Notes: generated by a model not told the origin, from the letters alone. Shown: positions 44,656 to 54,626, counted from the stretch's first letter. The stretch: 64,000 bases of DNA from Granulosicoccus sp964390335 (GCA_964390335.1 CAYMHU010000017.1:9712-73711); one strand, 5' to 3'. Numbers and translations: made by a program.

Positions 44656-45923
44656 CGTACTACTCCTCGATCGCGTGAACGACTGTTATTGCGATTAATG
44701 TCTGTCTGATCCAAAGGTAAATCGCTGAATCGCGGCGCATCATTAGCAGAGCTGTCCAGCACGCCAACTCGACCTGCACCGGAAGCTGTGCCCGAGGAAT
44801 TACTTTGCCCGATTAATTTATCAATTGGCAAATACATCAGACTGTTTCCACCACCTTCATTTTGATCAACCAGCACTTTGCTGGTATTACCCAACACACT
44901 TTCCATGGCTTCGATGTACAGTCGCTCCCGGGTAACCTCTGGCGCTTTTTTGTATTCCTTCAGTAGCGATAAGAAACGTTGGGACTCACCCAGTGCAGAT
45001 TGCTCTACGCGGGTTTTATACCCTTCAGCTTCTTCGATGATTCGTGCGGCGTCACCACGTGCGACAGGCAGAATCTCGTTGGCGTACGCCTCTGCTTCAC
45101 TGATGATACGTTCTTTATCCTCACGCGCTTTGATCGCATCCGAGAACGCAGCCTGTACTTCATCAGGTGGCTGGGCTTCTTCTAAACTGACCGCCGTGAC
45201 AATAAGCCCGGTTTCATATTGATCCAATATGGCCTGTACAGTCGTTGACGTTATGGATTGCAGGTCTTCAACTTCGACTGGCTCGCTATCGCCTTCTGCC
45301 GCTTCCACAACCTCGGTTGTAATGATCGCTTCCATATCTGCCTGACCGATGGCTTCGCGCACCGCACTTTCCACCACTTGCTCAAGCGTTTGGTCTGGGA
45401 ACTTAACGTTAAACAAGTATTGCTCGGCGCTTTGAATGTTGTATTGCACAGACAGCGTAATTTTGACTAGATTTTCATCTTGCGTTAACGCAATTTGCTG
45501 ATTCATTTTGGCAGTACGAACCTGCGCCACATCCACTTTTTCAACCGTTTCAACCGGCCAAGGAATGTGCCAGTGCCAGCCCGGCGCTGTAGTTTCTGTG
45601 TGCTTGCCAAAGCGCGTTTCTACCCCCGCTTCCGCGGGTTGCACAACGTAAAAGCCTGATGCGCCCCAGAATCCAAGCGCAACTAAGGCAATGATTGACA
45701 GACCCAAACCGCCGATTTGGCCTCCGGACATTCCACCACCGGAACCAAAACTGCTGCCGTTTCCACCGCCTTTCTTACCAAATAGGCCGTCAAGTTTATT
45801 CTTCAGGTTTTTGAAAACTTCGTCGAGATCGGGTGGTCCGCCGTTATTGTTGCCACCACCACCGGAATTTTTCCGGTTGCCCCAAGGATCGTTATCGTTC
45901 CCGCCTGGCTCATTCCAAGCCAT
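44652..45923 (-). CDS. hflK: HflK, membrane protease modulator
   Basis: 423 residues. A Gly/Asn-rich cytoplasmic N-terminus (about 1-72), one transmembrane helix (about 75-97), the SPFH domain (about 98-270, VQPAEAGVETRFGKHTETTAPGWHWHIPWP), then a long helical region and a polar C-terminus. Slightly longer in the SPFH loop (VVEAAEGDSEPVEVEDLQ) than E. coli HflK. Partner of HflC. Confidence 0.94.
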   Translation of the reverse strand: MAWNEPGGNDNDPWGNRKNSGGGGNNNGGPPDLDEVFKNLKNKLDGLFGKKGGGNGSSFGSGGGMSGGQIGGLGLSIIALVALGFWGASGFYVVQPAEAGVETRFGKHTETTAPGWHWHIPWPVETVEKVDVAQVRTAKMNQQIALTQDENLVKITLSVQYNIQSAEQYLFNVKFPDQTLEQVVESAVREAIGQADMEAIITTEVVEAAEGDSEPVEVEDLQSITSTTVQAILDQYETGLIVTAVSLEEAQPPDEVQAAFSDAIKAREDKERIISEAEAYANEILPVARGDAARIIEEAEGYKTRVEQSALGESQRFLSLLKEYKKAPEVTRERLYIEAMESVLGNTSKVLVDQNEGGGNSLMYLPIDKLIGQSNSSGTASGAGRVGVLDSSANDAPRFSDLPLDQTDINRNNSRSRDRGVVR

Positions 45924-45961
45924 AGGTTTTTGCTCCGCAGCCAGTCTCGCCAGCTAGTGTA

Positions 45962-47299
45962 TTAAGCTTGTCCGGACACAGCCTTTGTCGGTGTATCCGG
46001 TGTGAAATTTTTAGCTAAGTCGTATTCATTTTCCCAACGGGCAAAATCAATACTGTCTAAATCTATGTGTAAAAGCGAACTGCCATCAGTCTCTATTCGC
46101 TCTTCTATTACGGCATCTGCATTAAACAGCATGGCACGTAACTTACCTTGTTCGGGCCGCAAATGTAGCCATCCAATGACTCGTTGTCGCGACACCCGCT
46201 CGGCTATGGCTTGCAAAAGTAACTCAAGCCCGTCGCCGTTTATGGCCGATAACCAAACCGCAACCGGTTCGCCCGACTCTGACCTATCTATACGAGCCAA
46301 TTGCCCGGCCCGATCTATTTTGTTATACACGATCAGCTGTGGAACGTCTTCGGCCCCGATCGTTTTGAGTACCTCATCAACATCGCTAACCCGTTGGTCT
46401 TTCAAATCGTCGCTAACATCAATAACGTGTAGCAACAAATTTGCTTCGCGTGTTTCCGTCAACGTAGATAAAAATGCCTCGACCAACTGAGGCGGTAGAT
46501 CGGAAATAAAGCCAACAGTGTCGGCCAAAATGGCCGTAGTCCCACCTGGTAATGTAAGGCGTCTTAGCGTGGGATCAAGTGTAGCGAATAGCTGGTCCGC
46601 CGCGTAGACTTTTTCGTCAGTCAAACGGTTGAAAAGTGTCGATTTCCCTGCATTTGTGTAGCCAACCAGCGCTACAGTAGCCGTTCCGGACTTGGTACGC
46701 TGACTTCGGCCCTGTTCGCGCTGCTTGCGCACTTTGCTCAAACGCCCTTTCAGGGTTTTTACTCGCTCGTTGAGTAATCGACGATCTGTCTCCAGCTGGG
46801 TCTCCCCTGGTCCGCGCAATCCAATCCCCCCTTTTTGCCGTTCAAGGTGAGTCCACCCGCGCACCAAGCGAGTCGAAAGGTGGGTGAGTTGGGCCAATTC
46901 AACCTGCAATTTACCCTCAAAAGTACGAGCCCGTTGAGCGAAAATATCGAGAATCAGCGATGCTCTGTCGAGCACCCGAACTTGTAACTCATTTTCCAGA
47001 TTACGTTCCTGACTAGGAGATAAACGCTGGCCAAATAACACAACATCCACTTCGTGCGCCTTCAACAGCAATTTTATTTCGTCGATTTTTCCCTTACCTA
47101 TGAAGTACCTAGGATCGGGACGGGACCGCTTACCGGTTACAAAGTCGGCAATTGTCAACCCGGCAGATGAGGCCAAATCCAAAAACTCCTGCCGCGAAGA
47201 ATCGAGATCGGATTGGGGCGAATCACGCTTAGAGCTGTGCTGTTGGACATCTATATGAACAAGGAGAGCGTTGTCTCCTGTATCGGGTCGGTCAAACAA
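45962..47299 (-). CDS. hflX: GTPase HflX
   Basis: Ribosome-splitting GTPase that rescues stalled ribosomes. 445 residues. N-terminal HflX domain (about 20-160, RPDPRYFIGKGKIDEI), coiled-coil, then the G domain with G1 GYTNAGKST (about 211-219), G3 DTVGF and G4 NKID. Starts with TTG at 47299; AGGAG lies 12 bp upstream, longer than usual. Downstream of hfq by 43 bp. Confidence 0.94.
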   Translation of the reverse strand: MFDRPDTGDNALLVHIDVQQHSSKRDSPQSDLDSSRQEFLDLASSAGLTIADFVTGKRSRPDPRYFIGKGKIDEIKLLLKAHEVDVVLFGQRLSPSQERNLENELQVRVLDRASLILDIFAQRARTFEGKLQVELAQLTHLSTRLVRGWTHLERQKGGIGLRGPGETQLETDRRLLNERVKTLKGRLSKVRKQREQGRSQRTKSGTATVALVGYTNAGKSTLFNRLTDEKVYAADQLFATLDPTLRRLTLPGGTTAILADTVGFISDLPPQLVEAFLSTLTETREANLLLHVIDVSDDLKDQRVSDVDEVLKTIGAEDVPQLIVYNKIDRAGQLARIDRSESGEPVAVWLSAINGDGLELLLQAIAERVSRQRVIGWLHLRPEQGKLRAMLFNADAVIEERIETDGSSLLHIDLDSIDFARWENEYDLAKNFTPDTPTKAVSGQA

Positions 47300-47342
47300 T
47301 TGCGCAAAAAACTCCTGGGCAATTGCCCGTCAAACAAAAGAT

Positions 47343-47594
47343 TTAGCTACCCTCTTCCGCGGCGTCTTCCTCGCCCGGTATAGCTATTTTGACTGGTCGA
47401 CTGGGCACCACCGTTGAGATGGCGTGCTTGTATACCATTTGATTGACCGTATTTTTTAGTAACACAACAAATTGGTCAAATGACTCTATCTGACCTTGCA
47501 ATTTAATACCGTTTACCAAATAGATGGACACGGGAATCCGCTCTTTACGCAACGCGTTGAGAAATGGTTCCTGTAGAGACTGCCCTTTCGCCAT
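47343..47594 (-). CDS. hfq: RNA chaperone Hfq
   Basis: 83 residues. Sm1 motif LQEPFLNALRKERIPVSIYLVNGIKLQGQIESFDQFVVLL and Sm2 YKHAISTVVPSR are clear, and the C-terminus is short and acidic. It would pair small RNAs with mRNAs. First visible gene of hfq-hflX-hflK-hflC; miaA and mutL, its usual upstream neighbours, are absent. Confidence 0.97.
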   Translation of the reverse strand: MAKGQSLQEPFLNALRKERIPVSIYLVNGIKLQGQIESFDQFVVLLKNTVNQMVYKHAISTVVPSRPVKIAIPGEEDAAEEGS

Positions 47595-47887
47595 GTTCTT
47601 TTATCCTTTTAATTAGCGTCAGCAATAAGCGTCATTAATAGTTGGGCGCGTAACAGAGAGTAACCTGGTTCGCAAAACCAATGCTTAACCTCTGGCAATT
47701 GTGCGCTTTTATTGCCGCCAATGTCAATGTGGAAACTGCGAACTATTCTTTTACATCAAAAGCTTAGGTAATTTTACGGCTCGGGTTTTGTCATATCGCC
47801 GTTACACGGAGATCTCCAGCGGTTCAGCAGGTGTTCAGACAGTGAGCACTAGACTGAAAACGTCAAAATAATGAACCGGAGAAAACG
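47595..47887. other. Divergent intergenic region upstream of hfq
   Basis: 293 bp between hfq and the surface-protein gene. It should contain both promoters, but I cannot fix a convincing pair. No tRNA, repeat or terminator is evident. Confidence 0.4.
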
Positions 47888-48718
47888 ATGCGACGATCAA
47901 CGGCACCAACAATGAAAGCGCTCAAGACTGCCCTAGCTGGCTTTGCACTTGCGGTAACACCAATGCTCACAAATCACGCACTGGCTGAAACCCAAGTACG
48001 AATCCAAACCACAAACCTCAACTCAGATGTGTCCGAAGGCTACAACTTGTCTGTTGAAGAATGGTCTGCGCAAACGAGAGAGGTTCGGGAGAACAAGCCT
48101 CAAACCAGCGTGCGTCGCTCCAGTCGTCACGCATCTACACACAAACCGCTGGTTTGGGTGGCGAATATCGGGACTTTGTTGTTTGATGATTTAGATGGCG
48201 ATGGGTATCACAGTGGTTTTAGTTTAACCATTGATGTGGACAGCGAGTTTGGTGATACCGATGTTTACACGGCCATCTATCTAGCAGGCTCGAATGAGGA
48301 ACTAAACTTATTGCACACCAGCGAACGGTTCACCATTTATGGGTCGCTTATTGGTGACGAGTACCGTATTGACACCGAACTGCGTAATAACTTTCCAACC
48401 GATTACTATGACATCACCATTGATGTACATGATGCCTGGTCAGAAGCGATATTGGATACAGTCAACGCCAGACTATTCAGCAATTTAGACGCTTTACCTC
48501 TGGAATCGGCCAACAATGAATCTGCGCACTCCGATTATCCGGACGATCAGGATAATCACGACGACTATTATGACGAAGATGGGTTTGATCAGAATCCTAA
48601 CAATGCCGCCGCGGGTATCGTCATCACAGAATACACCGGCGCACTGCATCCTGCCGTATTACTGATGGTGCTAACAGGGCTGTTCTATCGCCGTAAAACG
48701 CGAAAATCAAGTACTTAA
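47888..48718 (+). CDS. Exported surface protein with C-terminal sorting-type anchor (choice-of-anchor H-like)
   Basis: 276 residues. Signal peptide (about 8-33), a Ser/Arg/His-rich linker, then a folded domain with FDDLDGDGYHSGFSLTIDVDSEFGDTDVYTAIYL and DEYRIDTELRNNFPTDYYDITIDVHDA. An acidic Asp/Tyr/Asn linker follows, and the end is a hydrophobic helix capped by FYRRKTRKSS. This layout fits the choice-of-anchor H group: proteins with an alternative C-terminal tail for GlyGly-CTERM/rhombosortase-like processing. Here the helix lacks a GlyGly, so the processing system is uncertain. RBS GGAG before ATG at 47888. Alone; no sortase nearby. Confidence 0.65.
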   Translation: MRRSTAPTMKALKTALAGFALAVTPMLTNHALAETQVRIQTTNLNSDVSEGYNLSVEEWSAQTREVRENKPQTSVRRSSRHASTHKPLVWVANIGTLLFDDLDGDGYHSGFSLTIDVDSEFGDTDVYTAIYLAGSNEELNLLHTSERFTIYGSLIGDEYRIDTELRNNFPTDYYDITIDVHDAWSEAILDTVNARLFSNLDALPLESANNESAHSDYPDDQDNHDDYYDEDGFDQNPNNAAAGIVITEYTGALHPAVLLMVLTGLFYRRKTRKSST

Positions 48719-48755
48719 TGCTGATCATTACTCCCCGCGCAAGACATCTCGCGCT

Positions 48756-48761
48756 TATAAT
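48756..48761 (+). promoter_or_regulatory. Candidate -10 of the propionate operon
   Basis: TATAAT 60 bp before the prpE ATG is a consensus -10, but the -35 region (16-18 bp upstream) is poor. Suggestive only. Confidence 0.35.
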
Positions 48762-48820
48762 GATTGCTTGATCATACCGACGGTCCTGATTGGCTCAGGG
48801 CCGTGCACTTGAGAGCAATT

Positions 48821-50719
48821 ATGAGCAAATTCGATTCTGTCCATAAAACATCACTCGAATCACCCGCCGAATTCTGGTTGGAAGCCGCCAAGGATGTGCA
48901 CTGGGATAAATTCCCAACGCAAATACTCAATACCGACAACAGCCCGTTTAACCAATGGTTCGCCGATGGAGAAATTAACGCGTGTTACAACGCGGTCGAT
49001 CGCCATGTAGAAAACGGCCGCGCTGATCAGCTCGCCATTATTCACGACAGCCCTATCACGGGTACGCAACAGAAAATCACGTATCGAGAACTTCAACAAT
49101 CGGTTGCCACATTCGCCGGTGCCATGCGTGCGCAAGGTGTCGAAAAAGGCGATAGGGTATTGGTGTATATGCCCATGATTCCTGAAGCCATTATTGCTGT
49201 GTTGGCTTGCGCACGACTCGGGGCCGTACATTCAGTTGTGTTTGGCGGATTTGCATCTAAAGAACTTGCTGTGCGAATCGATGATTGCTTGCCAAAGTTA
49301 ATTGTCGGTGCTTCATGTGGTTTGGAACCATCACGCACAGTTGAATACAAGCCATTACTCGATGAAGCTCAAGTTTTCGCAAAACACAAAGTACCGCGCA
49401 CCATCATCTATCAGCGCGAACAATTGCGCGTTGAACTGGAAGACGGTCGCGATATTGATTGGCAAGATGCCATGCAACACGCAACACCGGTAGATTGCGT
49501 ACCCGTCAAAAGTACCGACCCGCTCTACATTCTGTATACATCCGGCACCACCGGTTTACCCAAAGGCGTTGTCAGAGACACCGGTGGCAGTGTTGTATCG
49601 TTGAAATGGACCATGTCAAATATCTATGGTGTTGAGCCGGGCGAAGTGTACTGGGCAGCATCCGATATTGGATGGGTTGTCGGTCACTCCTACATTATTT
49701 ACGGGCCACTCTTTCATGGGTGCACCACTGTGATGTTCGAAGGTAAGCCTGTGGGTACACCAGATGCAGGTGCATTTTGGCGTGTCATTGATGAACACAA
49801 AGTCAGTGTGCTATTCACCGCACCTACTGCGTTTCGTGCCATCAAAAAAGAAGATCCAGATGGCGAAATGCTAAAAAAATACGATTTAAGTCATTTCAGA
49901 AATTTGTTCCTGGCTGGAGAACGTTGCGACCCGGACACGCTGGAATGGGCTCAAACTAAACTGGGCGTTGACGTTATCGATCACTGGTGGCAAACCGAAA
50001 CCGGTTGGTCGATTTGCGCTAACTGTTTGGGTATTGAAAATCTCCCGGTTGTATCAGGTTCACCTTCTAAAGCCGTACCCGGTTATGACTTGCAAGTACT
50101 CGACGACAACGGCAATCCGGTCAAGCCTGGTGAGATTGGCGCGTTGGTTGTCAAACTTCCATTACCCCCGGGCACGTTTACCACTTTATGGGGTGCACCC
50201 GATCGCTTTGTATCTGCGTATTTCGATAGTTATAAAGGCTATTACGAAACCGGTGACGCAGGCTATATTGATGAAAACGGTTATGCATTTGTCATGGCGC
50301 GTACCGACGACGTGATTAATGTTGCCGGACATCGATTATCCACCGGTGCTATAGAAGAAGTGCTGGCTGGACACAGCGATGTGGCTGAGTGCGCCGTTAT
50401 GGGTGCCGCCGACGACTTAAAAGGTCAACTGCCCATCGGACTGGTTATTCTTAACGACGGCTGCACGAAACCACACGAAACCATTCAACAAGAGTTAGTG
50501 AAACGCGTGCGTGAGTACATTGGGCCCGTGGCGGCGTTTAAATCTGTAGCGGTAGTGAACCGCTTGCCAAAAACCCGCTCCGGGAAAATTCTACGCAAGA
50601 CCATGCGTAGCATTGCAGATTCTGCTAACTGGGATATGCCTGCCACCATCGAAGATCCCAGCGCGTTGGACGATGTCACTTCCGCACTGCAACAACTAGG
50701 ATACGCAAATAAATCATGA
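48821..50719 (+). CDS. prpE: Propionyl-CoA synthetase (acyl-CoA ligase) PrpE
   Basis: Activates propionate (or a similar short acid) to its CoA ester through an acyl-adenylate. The ATG at 48821 (MSKFDSVHKTS, after GAGAG) gives 632 residues, the PrpE norm; an upstream start at 48764 is not supported. AMP-binding P-loop YTSGTTGLPKGVVRD (about 238-252), the PrpE-like WWQTETGWSICAN, the GYYETGDAGY hinge and the C-terminal Lys in RSGKILRK (about 588). It heads an operon with propionyl-CoA carboxylase, which supports propionate as substrate. The stop overlaps pccB by 4 bp. Confidence 0.92.
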   Translation: MSKFDSVHKTSLESPAEFWLEAAKDVHWDKFPTQILNTDNSPFNQWFADGEINACYNAVDRHVENGRADQLAIIHDSPITGTQQKITYRELQQSVATFAGAMRAQGVEKGDRVLVYMPMIPEAIIAVLACARLGAVHSVVFGGFASKELAVRIDDCLPKLIVGASCGLEPSRTVEYKPLLDEAQVFAKHKVPRTIIYQREQLRVELEDGRDIDWQDAMQHATPVDCVPVKSTDPLYILYTSGTTGLPKGVVRDTGGSVVSLKWTMSNIYGVEPGEVYWAASDIGWVVGHSYIIYGPLFHGCTTVMFEGKPVGTPDAGAFWRVIDEHKVSVLFTAPTAFRAIKKEDPDGEMLKKYDLSHFRNLFLAGERCDPDTLEWAQTKLGVDVIDHWWQTETGWSICANCLGIENLPVVSGSPSKAVPGYDLQVLDDNGNPVKPGEIGALVVKLPLPPGTFTTLWGAPDRFVSAYFDSYKGYYETGDAGYIDENGYAFVMARTDDVINVAGHRLSTGAIEEVLAGHSDVAECAVMGAADDLKGQLPIGLVILNDGCTKPHETIQQELVKRVREYIGPVAAFKSVAVVNRLPKTRSGKILRKTMRSIADSANWDMPATIEDPSALDDVTSALQQLGYANKS

Positions 50720-52248
50720 CAGACATCCATAGCCGACTAGCTGACAAACGCGCCGCAGCACTCGCTGGTGGCGGGGAAAAACGAGTTGCAGCGCAGCATG
50801 CCAAAGGTAAATTAACCGCACGCGAACGGCTCAGCGTTTTATTTGATAAAGGCACGTTCCGCGAATGGGACATGTTTGTTGAACACGATTGTCATGACTT
50901 CGGCATGGAGAAAAACCGCATTCCTGGCGACGGTGTTGTTATCGGCTACGGACAAATCAATGGTCGTGTGACCTTCGCGTTTAGTCAGGACTTCACCGTA
51001 CTCGGTGGGTCCCTGTCGGCAGCTCATGCAAGAAAAATTGGCAAGGTGATGGATCATTGCATGCGCGTTGGCGCACCTATTATCGGCTTAAACGATTCCG
51101 GCGGTGCGCGAATCCAGGAAGGTGTTGCATCACTGGGTGGTTATGCCGATGTGTTTCAACGAAATATATTGGCCTCCGGCGTAGTGCCGCAAATCTCAGT
51201 GGTTATGGGTCCGTGTGCAGGCGGTGCAGTTTATTCACCCGCAATGACCGACTTTATCTTTATGGTGCGCGATTCCTCCTACATGTTTGTTACAGGCCCC
51301 GATGTCGTTAAAACTGTTACGCACGAAACTGTCACTCAAGAAGAGCTCGGCGGTGCAAGTACACACACAACAAAAAGCAGCGTAGCCGATTGCGCATTCG
51401 ATAACGACATTGAAACACTGGAGCAAGTTCGACGTTTCATGTCTTTTATGCCGCAAAACAATCGCACACCCGTACCGACACTTGAAACCAGCGACAACAA
51501 AACACGCACATGCCCTGCTCTAAACACGCTTGTACCAGAAAACCCGAATCTGCCTTACGACATTCGCGAATTAATCACCGGTGTTTGCGATGAGAACGAT
51601 TTTTTCGAATTACAACAGGACTTCGCGGGCAACATTATTATCGGCCTGGGCCGATTAAACGGTGAGACTGTTGGCTTTGTTGCAAATCAACCCATGGTGT
51701 TGGCCGGTTGTCTCGATATTAACGCAAGCCGCAAGGCCGCCCGCTTTGTACGCTTCTGCGATGCGTTTTCTATTCCCATTGTAACCTTCGTGGATGTACC
51801 GGGATTCTTACCAGGAACGGCTCAGGAATACGGCGGCATTATTAAACACGGCGCAAAATTATTGTTTGCGTATGGGGAAGCCACGGTGCCAAAAATAACA
51901 GTGATTACCCGTAAAGCGTATGGCGGTGCTTATGATGTTATGGCATCCAAACATTTACGCGGCGACATTAACTACGCATGGCCATCGGCAGAAATAGCGG
52001 TTATGGGTCCAAAGGGAGCGGTAGAAATTATCTTTCGCGCTGACCGTGACTCGGAAGAAGCTATTGAACAACGTACTGAAGAGTATCGCGAGAAATTTGC
52101 AAACCCGTTTGTGGCGGGAAGCTTAGGCTTTATAGACGATGTCATAACACCTGCTAACACCCGCGTTCATCTGTGCCGCGATCTTGCCATGCTGAAGGAT
52201 AAGCAATTGCAGAATCCGTGGAAAAAACATGACAACATTCCACTGTAG
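50716..52248 (+). CDS. pccB: Propionyl-CoA carboxylase beta subunit
   Basis: Carboxyltransferase half of a biotin carboxylase complex. 510 residues, with the two crotonase-like domains: GGSLSAAHARKIGKVMDHCMRVGAPIIGLNDSGGARIQEG (N domain, about 95-135) and the C domain with DVPGFLPGTAQEYGGIIKHGAKLLFAY and ITRKAYGGAYDVMASKHL. The substrate (propionyl-CoA rather than acetyl- or methylcrotonyl-CoA) is inferred from the neighbours prpE, pccA and mce. Ends 12 bp before pccA. Confidence 0.92.
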   Translation: MTDIHSRLADKRAAALAGGGEKRVAAQHAKGKLTARERLSVLFDKGTFREWDMFVEHDCHDFGMEKNRIPGDGVVIGYGQINGRVTFAFSQDFTVLGGSLSAAHARKIGKVMDHCMRVGAPIIGLNDSGGARIQEGVASLGGYADVFQRNILASGVVPQISVVMGPCAGGAVYSPAMTDFIFMVRDSSYMFVTGPDVVKTVTHETVTQEELGGASTHTTKSSVADCAFDNDIETLEQVRRFMSFMPQNNRTPVPTLETSDNKTRTCPALNTLVPENPNLPYDIRELITGVCDENDFFELQQDFAGNIIIGLGRLNGETVGFVANQPMVLAGCLDINASRKAARFVRFCDAFSIPIVTFVDVPGFLPGTAQEYGGIIKHGAKLLFAYGEATVPKITVITRKAYGGAYDVMASKHLRGDINYAWPSAEIAVMGPKGAVEIIFRADRDSEEAIEQRTEEYREKFANPFVAGSLGFIDDVITPANTRVHLCRDLAMLKDKQLQNPWKKHDNIPL

Positions 52249-52260
52249 GGCGGCCACGTT

Positions 52261-54216
52261 ATGAGTATAAAAACCATAAAAAAAATTCTGATCGCCAATC
52301 GTGGCGAAATTGCCTGTCGTGTTATCAGAACCGCTAAAGAGCGCGGCATTGCAACCGTTGCTGTGTACTCAGATGCCGATAAGTTTGCATTACACGTATT
52401 GCAAGCCGATGAAGCAATTCACATCGGTGGCAGCGCATCCAGCGAAAGCTATTTAAACATCGATGCGATTGTCGATGCCGTAAAAACATCAGGCGCCGAT
52501 GCCGTGCATCCAGGCTTCGGATTCTTATCCGAAAACTCCGCCTTTGCCGAACGCCTGGCAAGCGAGAAGATTATTTTTATCGGTCCCGGCTCCTACGCCA
52601 TGCAAGCCATGGGCGATAAAATTGAGTCAAAAAAGCTCGCTAATGAAGCCAATGTCAACACCGTACCCGGGCACCCTGATGCGGTACCCGATGCTGATAC
52701 CGCTTACAGCATTGCTGAAAAAATCGGCTGCCCGGTTATGCTAAAAGCATCTGCCGGTGGTGGTGGTAAAGGTATGCGCGTAGCCAACACGCTCGATGAA
52801 GTACGCGACGGTTTTACCAGCGCGCAAAATGAAGCCCGAACTGCTTTTGGCGATGATCGAGTATTTGTTGAAAAGTTTATTGAACAACCTCGCCATATAG
52901 AGATACAAGTTATCGCCGATCAACACGGCAATTGTTTGTATTTAGGTGAGCGTGAATGTTCCATTCAGCGCCGACATCAAAAAGTACTTGAAGAAGCACC
53001 CTCCTCGTTTATCAGCCCTGAAACCCGTAAAGCCATGGGCGAACAGGCGGTGCGTCTTGCGCAGGCTGTTAATTATGTATCAGCAGGCACGGTCGAATTT
53101 ATTGTTGATGCAAAAGAAAACTTCTACTTTCTGGAAATGAACACCCGGCTTCAAGTGGAACACCCTGTTACCGAGTGTATTACCGGGCTTGATCTCGTGG
53201 GGTTAATGATCGATGTAGCCGAGGGACAAGCGCTTGCGCTCAAGCAAGACGATATCAAGCTAAATGGTTGGTCATTCGAGGCACGGGTTTACGCCGAAGA
53301 CCCTGACAGAGGATTCCTTCCGTCGATTGGTCGCATCACCCGATACGCACCACCTGAAACCAATGTGTTAACCGATAGCTCTGGCGTGCGTGTGGATACC
53401 GGCATTCATGCTGGCGGTGAAATCTCCATGTATTACGACCCAATGATTGCCAAGCTGGTGAGCTGGGCTCCAACGCGAATGGAAGCCATCAACATCATGC
53501 AGTCGGCACTCGATAATTATGAAATTGAAGGTGTACAGCACAACATTCCGTTTTTGTCGGCCTTGTTTGCACATCCGGCTTTACAGTCAGGCGATTTAAC
53601 CACGCGATTTATTGAAGATCACTTTGCCGATGGATTTAACAGCGCCACTTATCAATCTGATTTTGCCGAACAGCTACCAGTCATTGCGGCCATCCTTGAG
53701 AGCAAAATGCGCACCCGCATGCAAGATATCAATGATGATCAACTGGGTGACCTGCACGTGATTAGCAGCGCTGGTACACAAGTGGTGAGCGCAACAGATC
53801 GACAACAATTTACATCAAGCTGGGCACCTGGCGATGCATTGTTACATACGCAATTCAACGATCAACCTATAACTATTGGTGTTAAGAAAAACGATACCGA
53901 CTGGCAATTAAGCCATCGAGGCACGGTGCAACACTTTAATGCTTACCCAACGCATATAGCTGAACTGTTGCAACACATGCCAGAAAAAATTGAGCAAGAC
54001 TTATCACGGTTCTTGTTATCGCCAATGCCTGGTTTGCTCATGAAGCTACTGGTTAAAGAAGGTGATAGCGTAACCATAGGACAAGATCTTGCCGTGATCG
54101 AAGCCATGAAAATGGAAAACACGCTGAAATCTGAAGTCAGCGGGACAGTAGAAAAAATTGTTGCTGCTACTGGCGATAATTTGGCCGTCGACGCAATCAT
54201 TCTGGAGTTTGCATGA
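52261..54216 (+). CDS. pccA: Propionyl-CoA carboxylase alpha (biotin) subunit
   Basis: 651 residues. Biotin carboxylase domain: KILIANRGEIACRVIRTA start, ATP-grasp loop ASAGGGGKGMRVA (about 162-174), and MNTRLQVEHPVTE (about 291-303). A BT linker domain follows, and a C-terminal biotinyl domain with the AMKMEN motif whose Lys (about 617) is biotinylated. Together with PccB it would convert propionyl-CoA to (S)-methylmalonyl-CoA. The stop overlaps the mce start by 4 bp. Confidence 0.94.
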   Translation: MSIKTIKKILIANRGEIACRVIRTAKERGIATVAVYSDADKFALHVLQADEAIHIGGSASSESYLNIDAIVDAVKTSGADAVHPGFGFLSENSAFAERLASEKIIFIGPGSYAMQAMGDKIESKKLANEANVNTVPGHPDAVPDADTAYSIAEKIGCPVMLKASAGGGGKGMRVANTLDEVRDGFTSAQNEARTAFGDDRVFVEKFIEQPRHIEIQVIADQHGNCLYLGERECSIQRRHQKVLEEAPSSFISPETRKAMGEQAVRLAQAVNYVSAGTVEFIVDAKENFYFLEMNTRLQVEHPVTECITGLDLVGLMIDVAEGQALALKQDDIKLNGWSFEARVYAEDPDRGFLPSIGRITRYAPPETNVLTDSSGVRVDTGIHAGGEISMYYDPMIAKLVSWAPTRMEAINIMQSALDNYEIEGVQHNIPFLSALFAHPALQSGDLTTRFIEDHFADGFNSATYQSDFAEQLPVIAAILESKMRTRMQDINDDQLGDLHVISSAGTQVVSATDRQQFTSSWAPGDALLHTQFNDQPITIGVKKNDTDWQLSHRGTVQHFNAYPTHIAELLQHMPEKIEQDLSRFLLSPMPGLLMKLLVKEGDSVTIGQDLAVIEAMKMENTLKSEVSGTVEKIVAATGDNLAVDAIILEFA

Positions 54217-54626
54217 TAGGTCGCCTAAACCATGTTGCGTTAGTGGTAGAAAATTTAGAACAAGCGACGGCAACTTATCGCGATCTGTTAGGTGCAACGG
54301 TATCCGAACAGCAAGCGTTACCGGAGCACGGTGTAACTGTCGTGTTTGTGGATGTACCCAATACTCGCATCGAGTTGCTTGAACCGTTGGGTGATAACTC
54401 TCCCGTGAGTAATTTTTTAGAAAAAAGCCGAGGCGGTGGGATACACCATATTTGTTACGAGGTAGAGGATATTCAGCAAGCATCCAGCGACTTGCAACAA
54501 AAAGGTGCAACGGTATTGGGCGACGGAAATCCAAAAATTGGCGCGCACGGTAATCCGGTGATCTTTCTGCACCCTAAAGACTTCTACGGCTGCCTGATAG
54601 AGCTTGAAGAGGTTAAAACGGCGTAA
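54213..54626 (+). CDS. mce: Methylmalonyl-CoA epimerase
   Basis: 137-residue glyoxalase-fold metal enzyme that interconverts the (S) and (R) epimers of methylmalonyl-CoA. Seen: LNHVALVVENLEQATATYRDLLG, the conserved Glu/His metal ligands in IELLEPL and IHHICYEVEDI, and NPVIFLHPKDFYGCLIELEE. Last gene of prpE-pccB-pccA-mce. The next enzyme, methylmalonyl-CoA mutase, is not in the window. Confidence 0.93.
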   Translation: MIGRLNHVALVVENLEQATATYRDLLGATVSEQQALPEHGVTVVFVDVPNTRIELLEPLGDNSPVSNFLEKSRGGGIHHICYEVEDIQQASSDLQQKGATVLGDGNPKIGAHGNPVIFLHPKDFYGCLIELEEVKTA

